Of a stretch of 8,935 nt of DNA, positions 1-8,000 are shown piece by piece (positions within the stretch are counted from its first letter, which is position 1; the number at the start of each line of letters is the position of its first letter). The notes beneath the pieces are model-generated. The model saw only the letters and a list, made by a program, of their open reading frames with translations, made no database searches and was not told where the DNA came from. The DNA is from Woeseiaceae bacterium (GTDB taxonomy: Bacteria; Pseudomonadota; Gammaproteobacteria; Steroidobacterales; Woeseiaceae): contig JALHUQ010000313.1 of NCBI GenBank assembly GCA_022866645.1, forward strand, positions 1 to 8,935, in the 5' to 3' direction. The translations under genes were made by a program, and so were the position numbers.

Positions 1-815
1 GCGCTGGTCATCAACGCGAGCTGGTCGTCATTGAGAACGATATCGAGCGCCGACGCGACTTTCTCAGCGATCTCTGTTTGCACGACGAATCCGCCTTCCA
101 CGGATCGGTCATAGGTATCCGACCAGAGATGAAATCCGTCACTTGCTCGGATAAGTTGCGCCGTAATACGGACTTGATCGCCGCTTCTTCGGACCGAACC
201 CTCAACGATATGCTCAACGCCAAGGATCTCGGCGATTTGCTGCACCGGAAGGTCTTTGTTCTTGAAATGGAATGAGGAGGTTCTCGCGGTAACCTTCAAG
301 TCCGGCAATTGGGCCAGGGAGTTCAGGATCTCTTCTGTCAGGCCATCCGAGAAATACCCATCGTCCTCGCCACTGCTCATGGTCACGAATGGCAAGACCG
401 CCACGGATTTTTCGACCATGGAACTCGGTGCAGACGGCGTTTCAGAGGGCGCTGCGATCGTAGCGTCTCGAATAGAGAATCGGTCGCCGACCAACATCAC
501 GACTGCGATTACCAATACACCGATGATGATGCGATCCAGTTTACGACCGGTTTTGCTGGTGATTGAAGAACTGCGGTCGACAAACTTCTCGCGTTTGACG
601 CCTTCCGGAGTCACCTCGAACGCCCAGGCGAAAATAACAGCGATAGGAAAGCCAACAGCGATGGCCAGCATGAAGACCTGCATGATCCAGTCAGGTGCTG
701 AAATGTTGTCGAGCACGAGATCGACGACCTGCAAAATCAGCCACGCGACGATCAAATAGGCGATCGCCACGCGAAAAACATTGCGGCGTTTTAGCTCCTG
801 AAACAGGCTCGACAA
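1..815 (-). CDS. TolB-domain/TPR-family membrane protein, N-terminal part (cut by left edge)
   Basis: The minus-strand frame is open from a TTG at 815-813 to the left edge, giving 271 complete codons. The product begins MSSLFQELKRRNVFRVA. Likely membrane segments are at about residues 13-35, 43-66 and 97-111, with the family motif FAWAFEVTPEGVKREK between the second and third. A TolB/FlgO-like periplasmic domain (COG5616 type) starts near residue 137 with SVAVLPFVTM and continues through YFSDGLTEE, ARTSSF, EGSVRRSGD and TAQLIRASDGFHLWS. The missing C-terminus is probably a TPR array, as in the neighbouring paralogue; that is inference. The TTG start is chosen because it aligns exactly with the ATG of the divergent paralogue at 946 and because a GGGG stretch lies a few bases upstream. 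Family members are often annotated as TPR or adenylate-cyclase-like proteins, but no cyclase domain is visible here. The molecular function is unknown. Confidence 0.85.
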   Translation of the reverse strand, partial: MSSLFQELKRRNVFRVAIAYLIVAWLILQVVDLVLDNISAPDWIMQVFMLAIAVGFPIAVIFAWAFEVTPEGVKREKFVDRSSSITSKTGRKLDRIIIGVLVIAVVMLVGDRFSIRDATIAAPSETPSAPSSMVEKSVAVLPFVTMSSGEDDGYFSDGLTEEILNSLAQLPDLKVTARTSSFHFKNKDLPVQQIAEILGVEHIVEGSVRRSGDQVRITAQLIRASDGFHLWSDTYDRSVEGGFVVQTEIAEKVASALDIVLNDDQLALMTS

Positions 816-945
816 GGTGGCGCCCCGGGTGTGTACATATGGGGTGCCAACATACCAGAAATCAATGATCTACGACCGGGGAAACACCACTTTTGACGGC
901 AATAGTGTAGTCTTAGCGACCATCTGCCATCGCCCAGGTCGCCCA
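816..945. promoter_or_regulatory. Divergent promoter region between two paralogous genes
   Basis: These 130 bases separate the start codons of two head-to-head genes and must hold both promoters. On the minus strand an extended -10-like TGGTATGTT lies at 857-849, which would give a leader of about 25-30 bases before the TTG at 815. On the plus strand a TTGACG at 893-898 resembles a -35 box, but no good -10 follows at the right distance. A weak Shine-Dalgarno AGGT (936-939) precedes the ATG at 946 by six bases. A longer plus-strand reading frame extends upstream to a GTG at 817. It is not used here because its extra 43 residues do not resemble the family and would cover the whole promoter region. 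Confidence 0.35.
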
Positions 946-3150
946 ATGTCGTTGTTCTCGGAGCTCAAGCGCCGCAACGTTTTCAGAGTTGCCACAGCCT
1001 ACATCATCGTCGCTTGGTTGCTGACCGAAGTCCTGGCAACTTTAATGCCGATGTTCGGCGTGCCGGAATGGGTCGGCAAAGCTGTGGTTATCGTTGTTGC
1101 GGTGACTTTCGTGCCGGTAATAATTTTCGCCTGGGCGTTCGAGATGACGCCTGAGGGCATCAAGCGTGAGAAAGACGTCGATCGTGGCGTTTCCATTACC
1201 TCACAGACGGGTAAGAAGCTCGACTACGTCACGATCATTGCCGTCGTACTGGGCGTCGCATTTCTTGCCTGGTCGAAATCGGGCATGGACGTGTCCACGC
1301 GCGACCTGGAAGTCACCGAGACCTCAGGCGCGCCATCGGTTGCCGTGCTGCCCTTCGTCAACATGTCGGGCAATGCGGATAACGAATATTTCTCCGACGG
1401 CTTGACTGAAACGCTGTTGCACATGCTGGCGCAGGTTCCCGAAATCAAGGTCGCCGCACGAACTTCGAGTTTTGCTTTCAAAGGTCAGCAGCAGGACATC
1501 AGGAAGATCGCTCTGGCCCTTGGTGTTGCCCACGTGCTGGAAGGCAGTGTGCAACGCTCCGGCGACAAGATCCGGGTTACTGCACAGCTCATACGTGCAG
1601 ATGACGGGTTTCATGTCTGGTCGTCGATTTATGACCGCACACTAAATGACATTTTCGTCATCCAGGATGAAATCGCCACGGACGTAGGGCATTCCCTGAC
1701 GACATCCTTGTTGGGGGAAAAACCCATCGAGATCAAAGGCATTGGTACCGACGATGTTGTCGCCTACGACCTCTATCTCCAGGCTTTGGCGCAACGAGCA
1801 ATTGGATCGTACGGCGCTTTACGCAATGCCGAGGAATTTCTGAAGCAGGCTCTGCTGCTGGACTCCGGATTCCTCGATGCCAAGCGCGATCTAGCCCAGA
1901 TTTACGTGCAGCAACAAAGTACCGGTCTGCTCAACCAGGACGAAGCTTTCGCAGATGCAGCGGAATTGCTCGAGCAGGTATTGTCAGCACGCACCGATGA
2001 TATCGCGTCCAAGGCTTTGCTCATCACAGTCGAATCTTTTCAAGCGGAAAATGCAGGAGCCTACATGGCCATGGTCGATGCGGCCGCACAGCTGCAGGTG
2101 ATCGCTGATCAGGCGCCCAACGATGTTGATCTCAAGCGAACCTTGTATCAGGTGTTGAATAATGTTGGGCGGCTGGACGAAGCGCTGCAGGTGGTTGAGC
2201 AAGCACTACTGATAGACCCCATGAATGCGGAAGTACATTATTCGCTCGGGAATATCCACATGCGCCTGAAGAATTTCGAGGCGGCAAGAGTCGCGTTCAG
2301 TCGATCGCTGGAATTGAGTCCCAACCAGCCCAACATTTACGGCAAGCTGTCCGATATCGATATCGCCGAAGGCGATGGGGTTGGGGCTGTTCAAAATATA
2401 CTCGAAACGATGAGGATAGACCCCAAAGATAACGAGATTGCCGCGATGCTGGCCAGCTACCTATATCGACTCGGCCTGGTTGAGGACGGCGACTACTATC
2501 GCGATCGCGCTTTACTGATTTCTCCCAATAGCCCGACGGCGAGAATGGCGGTGCTCGAAGGCTACAACGCGCGCGGTGATCGAAGTGCAAGTGACAAACT
2601 GGCGCGCCGCATGGTCGCGGACGATATCGACGAACGGCACGGTTCCTATTTTGAAGCGGTTTACACGGTTCTCAGGAACGCGATTGCTAGCGAAGATGTA
2701 GAAGACGGTCTTGCGTTCGTCAGTCGGTATCAACCGGGGTTCAATGATCCGACGTCCAACGAAATTTCTTTCAAGGTCCGGTTCGCACAGGAAGGGGCAT
2801 TCGCGGCATGGGACGCGGCGTTCGGCCGTGCAACAACGTCGAAGATGGCAGATGAGTACTGGCGAGTCTTGCTGGAGTCAGGAATAGTCGCGAGTGAATT
2901 TCCAACGACGTATATGGAGGTTCTGGCATTGCGCGGTGAGGTCGACGAGGCCATCCAATTTACGCTGGACGAAGTTCTGACCAGACCCGTCACGGACGCG
3001 ATTTGGTGGCGCGAGATATTCGATCTTCCGTTCATGTCGGCCGTTACGGAAGACCCGCGTGTGCGGGCGGGCTTGCAACAATGGAATGAGGACGCGATTC
3101 AGCTTCGACAGGACCTCAGGCCGATTCTGGACGGTGCGTCCGGCAAATAA
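946..3150 (+). CDS. TolB-domain/TPR membrane protein, complete paralogue of the left-edge gene
   Basis: The product is 734 aa. ELKRRNVFRVA near the N-terminus is followed by membrane segments at about residues 12-34 and 43-65, FAWAFEMTPEGIKREK, and a third segment at about 95-110. The rest is probably periplasmic. A TolB/FlgO-like domain (COG5616 type) covers about residues 130-256, with SVAVLPFVNM, EYFSDGLTE, ARTSSFAFKG, EGSVQRSGD and TAQLIRADDGFHVWS. Tetratricopeptide-like helical pairs follow from about 290. The clearest lie at 393-426, 427-460 and 461-494, with LDEALQVVEQALLIDP and FEAARVAFSRSLELSP as typical second helices; further degenerate repeats reach about 560. The last 170 residues resemble nothing I recognise. 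The ATG at 946 is chosen because the family motif starts there and it matches the start of the divergent paralogue. The protein probably acts as an envelope scaffold or sensor, but no enzymatic motif is visible, so the function is unknown. The stop codon abuts a terminator that serves the opposite strand. Confidence 0.9.
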   Translation: MSLFSELKRRNVFRVATAYIIVAWLLTEVLATLMPMFGVPEWVGKAVVIVVAVTFVPVIIFAWAFEMTPEGIKREKDVDRGVSITSQTGKKLDYVTIIAVVLGVAFLAWSKSGMDVSTRDLEVTETSGAPSVAVLPFVNMSGNADNEYFSDGLTETLLHMLAQVPEIKVAARTSSFAFKGQQQDIRKIALALGVAHVLEGSVQRSGDKIRVTAQLIRADDGFHVWSSIYDRTLNDIFVIQDEIATDVGHSLTTSLLGEKPIEIKGIGTDDVVAYDLYLQALAQRAIGSYGALRNAEEFLKQALLLDSGFLDAKRDLAQIYVQQQSTGLLNQDEAFADAAELLEQVLSARTDDIASKALLITVESFQAENAGAYMAMVDAAAQLQVIADQAPNDVDLKRTLYQVLNNVGRLDEALQVVEQALLIDPMNAEVHYSLGNIHMRLKNFEAARVAFSRSLELSPNQPNIYGKLSDIDIAEGDGVGAVQNILETMRIDPKDNEIAAMLASYLYRLGLVEDGDYYRDRALLISPNSPTARMAVLEGYNARGDRSASDKLARRMVADDIDERHGSYFEAVYTVLRNAIASEDVEDGLAFVSRYQPGFNDPTSNEISFKVRFAQEGAFAAWDAAFGRATTSKMADEYWRVLLESGIVASEFPTTYMEVLALRGEVDEAIQFTLDEVLTRPVTDAIWWREIFDLPFMSAVTEDPRVRAGLQQWNEDAIQLRQDLRPILDGASGK

Positions 3151-3153
3151 AAA

Positions 3154-3182
3154 AGCCCCGCCACCTTTTCGGTAACGGGGCT
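3154..3182 (-). terminator. Rho-independent terminator for the minus-strand lipoprotein gene
   Basis: AGCCCCG (3154-3160) pairs with CGGGGCT (3176-3182), with an inner ACC/GGT pairing around a loop. Read on the minus strand, the stem is followed by TTTTTTATTT, a proper U-tract. On the plus strand no T-run follows, so it should act mainly on the minus-strand gene that ends at 3244. Its T-tract overlaps the stop codon of the convergent plus-strand gene, an economical arrangement. Confidence 0.8.
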
Positions 3183-3230
3183 GAGCCTTCGAGGGGCGCA
3201 AGCAGGGGAGAAGTGCCGCCTCGTAAATCC

Positions 3231-3256
3231 GGGCTCCAGTCAATCAGGGCTCTAGT
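3231..3256. repeat. Short imperfect direct repeat at the lipoprotein stop codon
   Basis: GGGCTCCAGT (3231-3240) recurs as GGGCTCTAGT (3247-3256), offset by 16 bases with one mismatch. The second copy encodes the last residues of the minus-strand lipoprotein and the first lies just past its stop codon. It may be a small slippage duplication or chance. No function is evident. Confidence 0.3.
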
Positions 3257-5163
3257 AAGTAGACACCCATCTTGTACGCGGTAATCGTGTTCGTATCCGA
3301 ATCATAGTGGCCGCGTGCGTACATCGACCGTGCAGTCGTCGCGCCATCGAGACTCAGGGTCAGATCATTAACGAAGTCGGCAAAGTCTGAATACTGTCTG
3401 AGGCTGTCGTTCGACTTGACGTAGAAGAGGCTGCGATCCGTCGCCCTGGCTACGATCGTTGTGTCGGAGCCGAGCGTCGTCAGGTCGATGAGCACAGGGC
3501 CGTTTTTGATGTAATGCCTTTGATCGATATCCGGGTTCTGATTATTCAGCACCAGGCCATCGCCGCTCATACTCGTAAACGGAGCCACCGTTCCGGCTGA
3601 TCCCCAACCAACGCCCAGCGCACTGCGGACATCGGTGAAGTCGATCACGGTACGACCGGTGAAGTCCGGCGGTGCCATGCCGAAGGGTGTTGGGAAGCCG
3701 TAGGCCACGACGGGTTTGCCGGCCGCAAAGTCTGCGAGCGTCAGATTGCCTGTTGCGACCTCGTAGTTATCCGGGTCCGCGTCATCGTCGGCCGACATGC
3801 CCGTTCCGGTGAAGTCGAAGATCTGTACGCGGCGGCGATCGATGCCATGCAAAGTGATGTCGGTCTGGCCAGGCATTACCGTGTTGACGATGCCGAGCAG
3901 GTGAGTCACGTGCATGCGAACCGCTCCATTGGTCGCATCGATGTGGATTTGCGGTGTCAGAGCGTCAGTCACCGCCTCAGCGATCGTGCCACGCACAGTG
4001 ACGCGCTGACCGACGGAGATCGCATCGATGCTCAAGTCGCTGACGCCGCCGCCATCTTTGAAGACTCGCGTATCGGCTCCAACTTCGACGATCACGTCAT
4101 CGTGAAAGTGCGCACGGCGATCCGAAGCAATGATGGTTGCGCCACGCACGGTCAAAAGATTTCCGCTTCGCGCAATGACGTTGCCCATGACGGCATCCCG
4201 ATCAATGCCAGGGACGCTGGAACCGGCGAGAACAATATTCGCAGTGAATTGTCGCTGCGCAACGTTCAGCGTGCCCTGCGCAATGGTCGGTGTGCCAACG
4301 CCAGCCGCGCTCAGTGCACGCAAGCCTTCGACACCAAAGTAGGCGGTTTCATCAACCTCGAATTCGGTATCGCTGCTTACGTGAACCTTGACTCGACCGA
4401 AGTCACCGTCGCGATCATTGAAAGGGCGAATGGCAACGGTGTAGGTCATTTCATCGACGCTGACATCGGCCAGCGGGCCACGTACGCGAATGTTCTTCTG
4501 ATCCACGGGCGAAACTTCCGCCACGATGAATTGTTCGGACTCTGCAGTCGCCGGTGTCGCAACAACATCGATCGTATGCGAAGCGTCAAGATCAAAATCG
4601 AGCTGCAAAAGCGCAGCACGTCCTTTCATAACGTTTAGCTGATCGCGATTGGATAACAGTATCCTGAGCTCAGTCCGACCGATCGCAGTGCCGTCTTGAT
4701 CGGTTACGACGGCGGCCTTTGCAGCGCCGTCCGCTTCAACGAAAACTTCGGCATCGCCGTAGTCGAGACTAATGGTTCCGGATACGTAGACTGCCGGCGG
4801 AATGGTGGCAACGGTGACCAGTTCGGTCAGGTCCACATAGTCGGTGAAGTTTATGCGCGTCTGGCGAGGCAGTGTTTCAATGATACGGCCGTTCGCTGTT
4901 TCCAGCTTCAAGGACAGGACATCCACTGTGTAGTTGAGGAAGTCGCCGTCGGCATCCGTCAGCGCGATCATGACCGTCCCGCATTCGGCGAAAGTCGCCG
5001 AATTGGTAGGATCACACTCCGCATTTGCCACAGTGAGGTCGGTAGAAGTTCCAGCGCCGCCACCACACGCCGTCAGTACGACCAGTGTAAGCAACATTGC
5101 CAACCAGATTGCCAACTTCCTTGTTTCTTGTAGCCAGGGGAGGCTGTTATTGCTGCATTTCAT
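3244..5163 (-). CDS. Secreted lipoprotein, DUF4382-like domain plus DUF5666-like repeats
   Basis: The product is 639 aa with a lipoprotein signal: a charged n-region (ETRK at 13-16), a hydrophobic stretch at about 17-30, and the lipobox LTAC with the acceptor Cys at 33 followed by GGG. Mature residues +2 and +3 are Gly, so there is no Asp retention signal and outer-membrane targeting is expected. Residues about 60-165 (CGTVMIALTDADGDF, then a later DLTEL stretch) resemble DUF4382. Several beta-rich units containing VRG and TPI/TPQ patterns, at about 223-310, 325-395 and 385-445, resemble DUF5666. The C-terminus (about 500-639) is a further beta-rich region ending in YARGHYDSDTNTITAYKMGVYL, which also looks DUF5666-like. 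The ATG at 5163 is preferred over a GTG at 5181 because an AGGAGA site lies five bases upstream of it. Both domain families lack a defined biochemical role; a surface or periplasmic beta-domain protein is the most that can be inferred. The gene stands alone with its own terminator at 3154-3182. Confidence 0.85.
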   Translation of the reverse strand: MKCSNNSLPWLQETRKLAIWLAMLLTLVVLTACGGGAGTSTDLTVANAECDPTNSATFAECGTVMIALTDADGDFLNYTVDVLSLKLETANGRIIETLPRQTRINFTDYVDLTELVTVATIPPAVYVSGTISLDYGDAEVFVEADGAAKAAVVTDQDGTAIGRTELRILLSNRDQLNVMKGRAALLQLDFDLDASHTIDVVATPATAESEQFIVAEVSPVDQKNIRVRGPLADVSVDEMTYTVAIRPFNDRDGDFGRVKVHVSSDTEFEVDETAYFGVEGLRALSAAGVGTPTIAQGTLNVAQRQFTANIVLAGSSVPGIDRDAVMGNVIARSGNLLTVRGATIIASDRRAHFHDDVIVEVGADTRVFKDGGGVSDLSIDAISVGQRVTVRGTIAEAVTDALTPQIHIDATNGAVRMHVTHLLGIVNTVMPGQTDITLHGIDRRRVQIFDFTGTGMSADDDADPDNYEVATGNLTLADFAAGKPVVAYGFPTPFGMAPPDFTGRTVIDFTDVRSALGVGWGSAGTVAPFTSMSGDGLVLNNQNPDIDQRHYIKNGPVLIDLTTLGSDTTIVARATDRSLFYVKSNDSLRQYSDFADFVNDLTLSLDGATTARSMYARGHYDSDTNTITAYKMGVYLLEP

Positions 5164-5168
5164 GTTTA

Positions 5169-5174
5169 TCTCCT
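5169..5174 (-). promoter_or_regulatory. Ribosome binding site that fixes the lipoprotein start
   Basis: AGGAGA on the minus strand sits five bases before the ATG at 5163-5161. It falls inside the longer reading frame that begins at a GTG at 5181, so translation should start at 5163 and not at the GTG. Confidence 0.75.
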
Positions 5175-5302
5175 GATGCACAATCTTCGGTAGTTGCAGC
5201 GAATAACGGCCGGTTCAGGATTTGGTTGACGATCTATCAAAATTAGTGCTGCTTAAGCGCACGCTGCAGCCCACATAACGCAAAAAAAATCAGCGACTTA
5301 GC

Positions 5303-5330
5303 TTGTATTCCGTCAGTATCGTGTCAAAAT
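5303..5330 (+). promoter_or_regulatory. Possible extended -10 promoter just before the GGDEF-EAL start
   Basis: TTGTAT (5303-5308) and CAAAAT (5325-5330) are separated by 16 bases, and the second is preceded by TGT, giving an extended -10-like TGTCAAAAT. Transcription would start near 5337, leaving only a few untranslated bases before the ATG at 5342. That would explain why no Shine-Dalgarno is visible. This is inference from sequence pattern only; the hexamers are imperfect. Confidence 0.25.
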
Positions 5331-5341
5331 GTTTTCCCGTA

Positions 5342-7999
5342 ATGACGAACCCCTCCGACAACACTACAACTACGGGAATCCACCATCGCAGACCGCGCGA
5401 AGGGGAGAGAACCCGAGGCGCCGTTGACGCCCTGCAAACAAAAATTGCAGTCGGTGTACAGAATCTCGATCCAAGCAAATACCGGGAACAACTGCAGGCG
5501 ATTGTCGACGAACTGCCGGAAGCGACGGGCGCCGATTCGGCGTTCATCGCACTGATTAGCGAAAACGGCGAGTGCATAGAATCAGTATTGTCGTCGTGCA
5601 ATGGCTTTGCCCAATGCAGTCCCGGCGTCCTTCAGGGCGAAAAACTGGATGACTGGCCGTGGCTTTGCAGTCGGCTGGGGCATCTTCGCGTCATTGAAGT
5701 TGCTGATACCGTTGGTGGCCCGAAAACCGCGGAAAGCGAGTTGGGCAGGCTTAACGAAATTCACATTGGCTCGGCGCTGTTCATCGGCTTTTCGGTGCAC
5801 GGTGAGATCGCGGGTTTCCTCGGTTTGGCGAACGAGCGAGCAGTGGAAACGTGGGAGACGGACCTGCACCTGCTGATGAAACTATTTGGTTCGTCGCTGG
5901 CCGTTGGCCTGGAGCGCGTTAGAGATCGGGAGCTGCTCGAGGAACTGCAGGAGCGCAATTCCCTGGTTGCGATGACCGCCAATGACGGCATTTGGGACTT
6001 TGACGGTGCCACCAAGCGCATCAACCTCTCGCGTCGCTGGAAAATCATGCTCGGTTATGATCCGGACGACGAAAATGTCGTGTTGGACTGGTATCACCTG
6101 GTACATCCGGACGACATCGCTCGGGTCCAGTCAGTGATGCGTGATCATCTCGATAACAAGTTAATGTTCTTCGAATCAGTGCATCGTATGAAACACCAAA
6201 ATGGTGAGTGGCGATGGATGAAGAGCCGCGCCAAATCCATACTCGACGTCAATGGTCGGCTATTGCGGCTGTTGGGTGTTGAGGTCGATATCACCGAAAG
6301 CAAATTGTATGAGGATGCGCTGTTTCGTGAAAAGGAAAGCGCGCAGATTACTCTGCAGTCGATTGGTGACGGTGTCATCACCACCGATGCCAACAGTAAT
6401 GTCGAATATATCAACCCGGTTGCAGAAGATTTGACGGGCTGGAAGGTCGATGACGCGAGCGGTCGCTCCATCGACGAGATTTTTCGTGGCTTTCACGAGG
6501 AAACCTGTGAGCCATTGGAAAATCCCCTGGCCGTATCGATACGGCGTGATCGAGCGATCAAGTCCGTGCGTCCGACACTGTTGATTCGTCGCGATGGCAA
6601 CGAACTCTATATTGAGAGTACTGCGTCACCGATTCGGGATGGCAAGGGCAGCGTCACAGGTGGTGTGCTGGTATTCCATGATGTCAGTGAGTCGCGCGAA
6701 CTGAATCGCCGCCTGAGCTATCACGCCAGTCACGATATTCTGACGGGCCTTGTGAACCGGCGCGAATTCGAAAGCCGTCTTGAGCGGGCCTTGAAGAGTG
6801 CGCGGGCAAGAGAAACCTCTTATGCACTGCTGTACCTGGATCTCGATCAATTCAAGATTGTTAACGACTCCTGCGGCCACAGCGCGGGCGATGCATTGCT
6901 GGGACAGTTGGGCGCGCTCCTGAAATCCAAGATCCGCTGGCGCGATACGCTGGCCCGCCTTGGCGGCGATGAGTTCGGAGTGTTGCTTGAAAGTTGCAGT
7001 CTTGAGGAAGCCATGAACTCCGCGGAGTCGCTGCGTCTGGCGATTAGTGAATACAAGTTTATCTGGGAGGAGCGCAACTTCCGTCTGGGCGTCAGCGTCG
7101 GCGTGGTGCCTATTACTGCCGAAAATGAAGACGTTGCGGCGCTGCTCAGTGCAGCGGACAGCGCCTGCGCTGCAGCCAAAGAGGCCGGGCGCAATCGAAT
7201 TCACAGCTTCCAGGAAAATGATATCGACCTTATGCGTCGCCGCCGCGAAATGCAGTGGGCCGCGCGCATTAACAATGCGCTTGAGGAAGATCGATTCGAA
7301 TTATTTCGGCAGACGATACTGCCGCTGCAAGCCCATGAGGAGGGTGCGCATTACGAGATACTGCTGCGTATGCGTGACGAGAATGGCGGCATCATTTCGC
7401 CGGGACTCTTTATTGAAGCGGCCGAGCGCTACGGCATAACGCCGAACATCGATCGCTGGGTGATTCGCAGCGCATTCCGCTGGTTGGTATCGGAAGCCGA
7501 CGAGCGAGAGCGGCTGGCGCTTTGTTCGATAAACTTATCGGGACAAAGCTTTGGTGATGAGAAATTTCTGCCATTCGTCATCGACCAGTTTCAGATGAGC
7601 GGCATCGACGCAACCAAGATTTGTTTTGAGATAACGGAAACCGCCGCCATCGCAAGTTATTCGCAGGCTAATCGGTTTATCAACGCGCTGAAAGAGCTGG
7701 GTTGTAAATTCGCACTCGACGACTTCGGCACCGGCCTGTCGTCTTTCGGTTACCTCAAGCACTTTCCTGTCGATTTCCTCAAGATCGATGGCAGTTTTGT
7801 AAAAGAAATTTTGCACGATCCGATCGACCGGGAAATGGTGCGTTCCATCAACGAAATCGGTCACCTGACCGGCAAGAAGACCATCGCCGAATTCGCCGAG
7901 AACGAGGAAATTATCACGATGCTCCGCGGCATGGGAATCGACTATGCGCAGGGCTATGGCGTATCGGAACCCAAGCGCGTCACCCGCGCCGTCGCCTGA
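5342..7999 (+). CDS. GAF-PAS-PAS-GGDEF-EAL bifunctional cyclic-di-GMP signalling protein
   Basis: The product is 885 aa, without membrane segments, so it is probably cytoplasmic. A GAF domain covers about 40-195, PAS domains about 203-320 and 333-452. The GGDEF domain (about 455-622) has HDILTGLVNR, the LDQFKIVND metal/GTP region, and an intact RLGGDEF with GGDEF at 541-545. An RxxD inhibitory site (R532-D535) lies five residues before it, so product inhibition is expected. The EAL domain (about 635-880) has the signature as EIL (E672), with N731, E763, D793-D794 in DDFGTG, K814, E850, E853 and Q870, matching the metal and substrate ligands of active phosphodiesterases. Both diguanylate cyclase and phosphodiesterase activity are therefore plausible, tuned by ligands or light/redox at the GAF and PAS modules; no cofactor can be assigned. 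The start is uncertain: an in-frame TTG at 5303 and GTG at 5321 exist, none has a clear ribosome site, and ATG 5342 is the simplest choice. The gene appears monocistronic. Confidence 0.9.
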   Translation: MTNPSDNTTTTGIHHRRPREGERTRGAVDALQTKIAVGVQNLDPSKYREQLQAIVDELPEATGADSAFIALISENGECIESVLSSCNGFAQCSPGVLQGEKLDDWPWLCSRLGHLRVIEVADTVGGPKTAESELGRLNEIHIGSALFIGFSVHGEIAGFLGLANERAVETWETDLHLLMKLFGSSLAVGLERVRDRELLEELQERNSLVAMTANDGIWDFDGATKRINLSRRWKIMLGYDPDDENVVLDWYHLVHPDDIARVQSVMRDHLDNKLMFFESVHRMKHQNGEWRWMKSRAKSILDVNGRLLRLLGVEVDITESKLYEDALFREKESAQITLQSIGDGVITTDANSNVEYINPVAEDLTGWKVDDASGRSIDEIFRGFHEETCEPLENPLAVSIRRDRAIKSVRPTLLIRRDGNELYIESTASPIRDGKGSVTGGVLVFHDVSESRELNRRLSYHASHDILTGLVNRREFESRLERALKSARARETSYALLYLDLDQFKIVNDSCGHSAGDALLGQLGALLKSKIRWRDTLARLGGDEFGVLLESCSLEEAMNSAESLRLAISEYKFIWEERNFRLGVSVGVVPITAENEDVAALLSAADSACAAAKEAGRNRIHSFQENDIDLMRRRREMQWAARINNALEEDRFELFRQTILPLQAHEEGAHYEILLRMRDENGGIISPGLFIEAAERYGITPNIDRWVIRSAFRWLVSEADERERLALCSINLSGQSFGDEKFLPFVIDQFQMSGIDATKICFEITETAAIASYSQANRFINALKELGCKFALDDFGTGLSSFGYLKHFPVDFLKIDGSFVKEILHDPIDREMVRSINEIGHLTGKKTIAEFAENEEIITMLRGMGIDYAQGYGVSEPKRVTRAVA

Positions 8000-8000
8000 C

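Larger units (their letters stand above)
5164..5341. promoter_or_regulatory. Divergent intergenic region between the lipoprotein and GGDEF-EAL genes
   Basis: These 178 bases must contain promoters for both flanking genes. Visible elements are a TTGACG at 5226-5231 on the plus strand without a clear -10 partner, a palindromic GCTTAAGC at 5251-5258, and a run of eight A at 5282-5289. I see no riboswitch-like fold and no small gene. Its composition is more AT-rich than the flanking coding sequence, as expected for a promoter region. Confidence 0.4.

Noticed and set aside
817..945. N-terminal extension of the plus-strand TPR gene from a GTG at 817
   Set aside because: It would add 43 residues that do not fit the family and would overlap the promoter region and nearly touch the start of the divergent paralogue. 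The ATG at 946 matches the paralogue start exactly.
3154..3182. Terminator for the plus-strand TPR gene
   Set aside because: No T-run follows the stem on the plus strand; the T-tract lies on the minus-strand side. Some action on the plus transcript cannot be excluded.
3847..4638. Plus-strand open frame of 263 codons opposite the lipoprotein gene
   Set aside because: It is antisense to a well-supported coding sequence, has no ribosome site or recognisable domain, and its residue composition looks like a shadow of the GC-rich third positions on the other strand.
6626..7204. Minus-strand open frame of 192 codons inside the GGDEF-EAL gene
   Set aside because: It lies opposite the conserved GGDEF domain, which fully explains the sequence; no family resemblance or start signal is seen.
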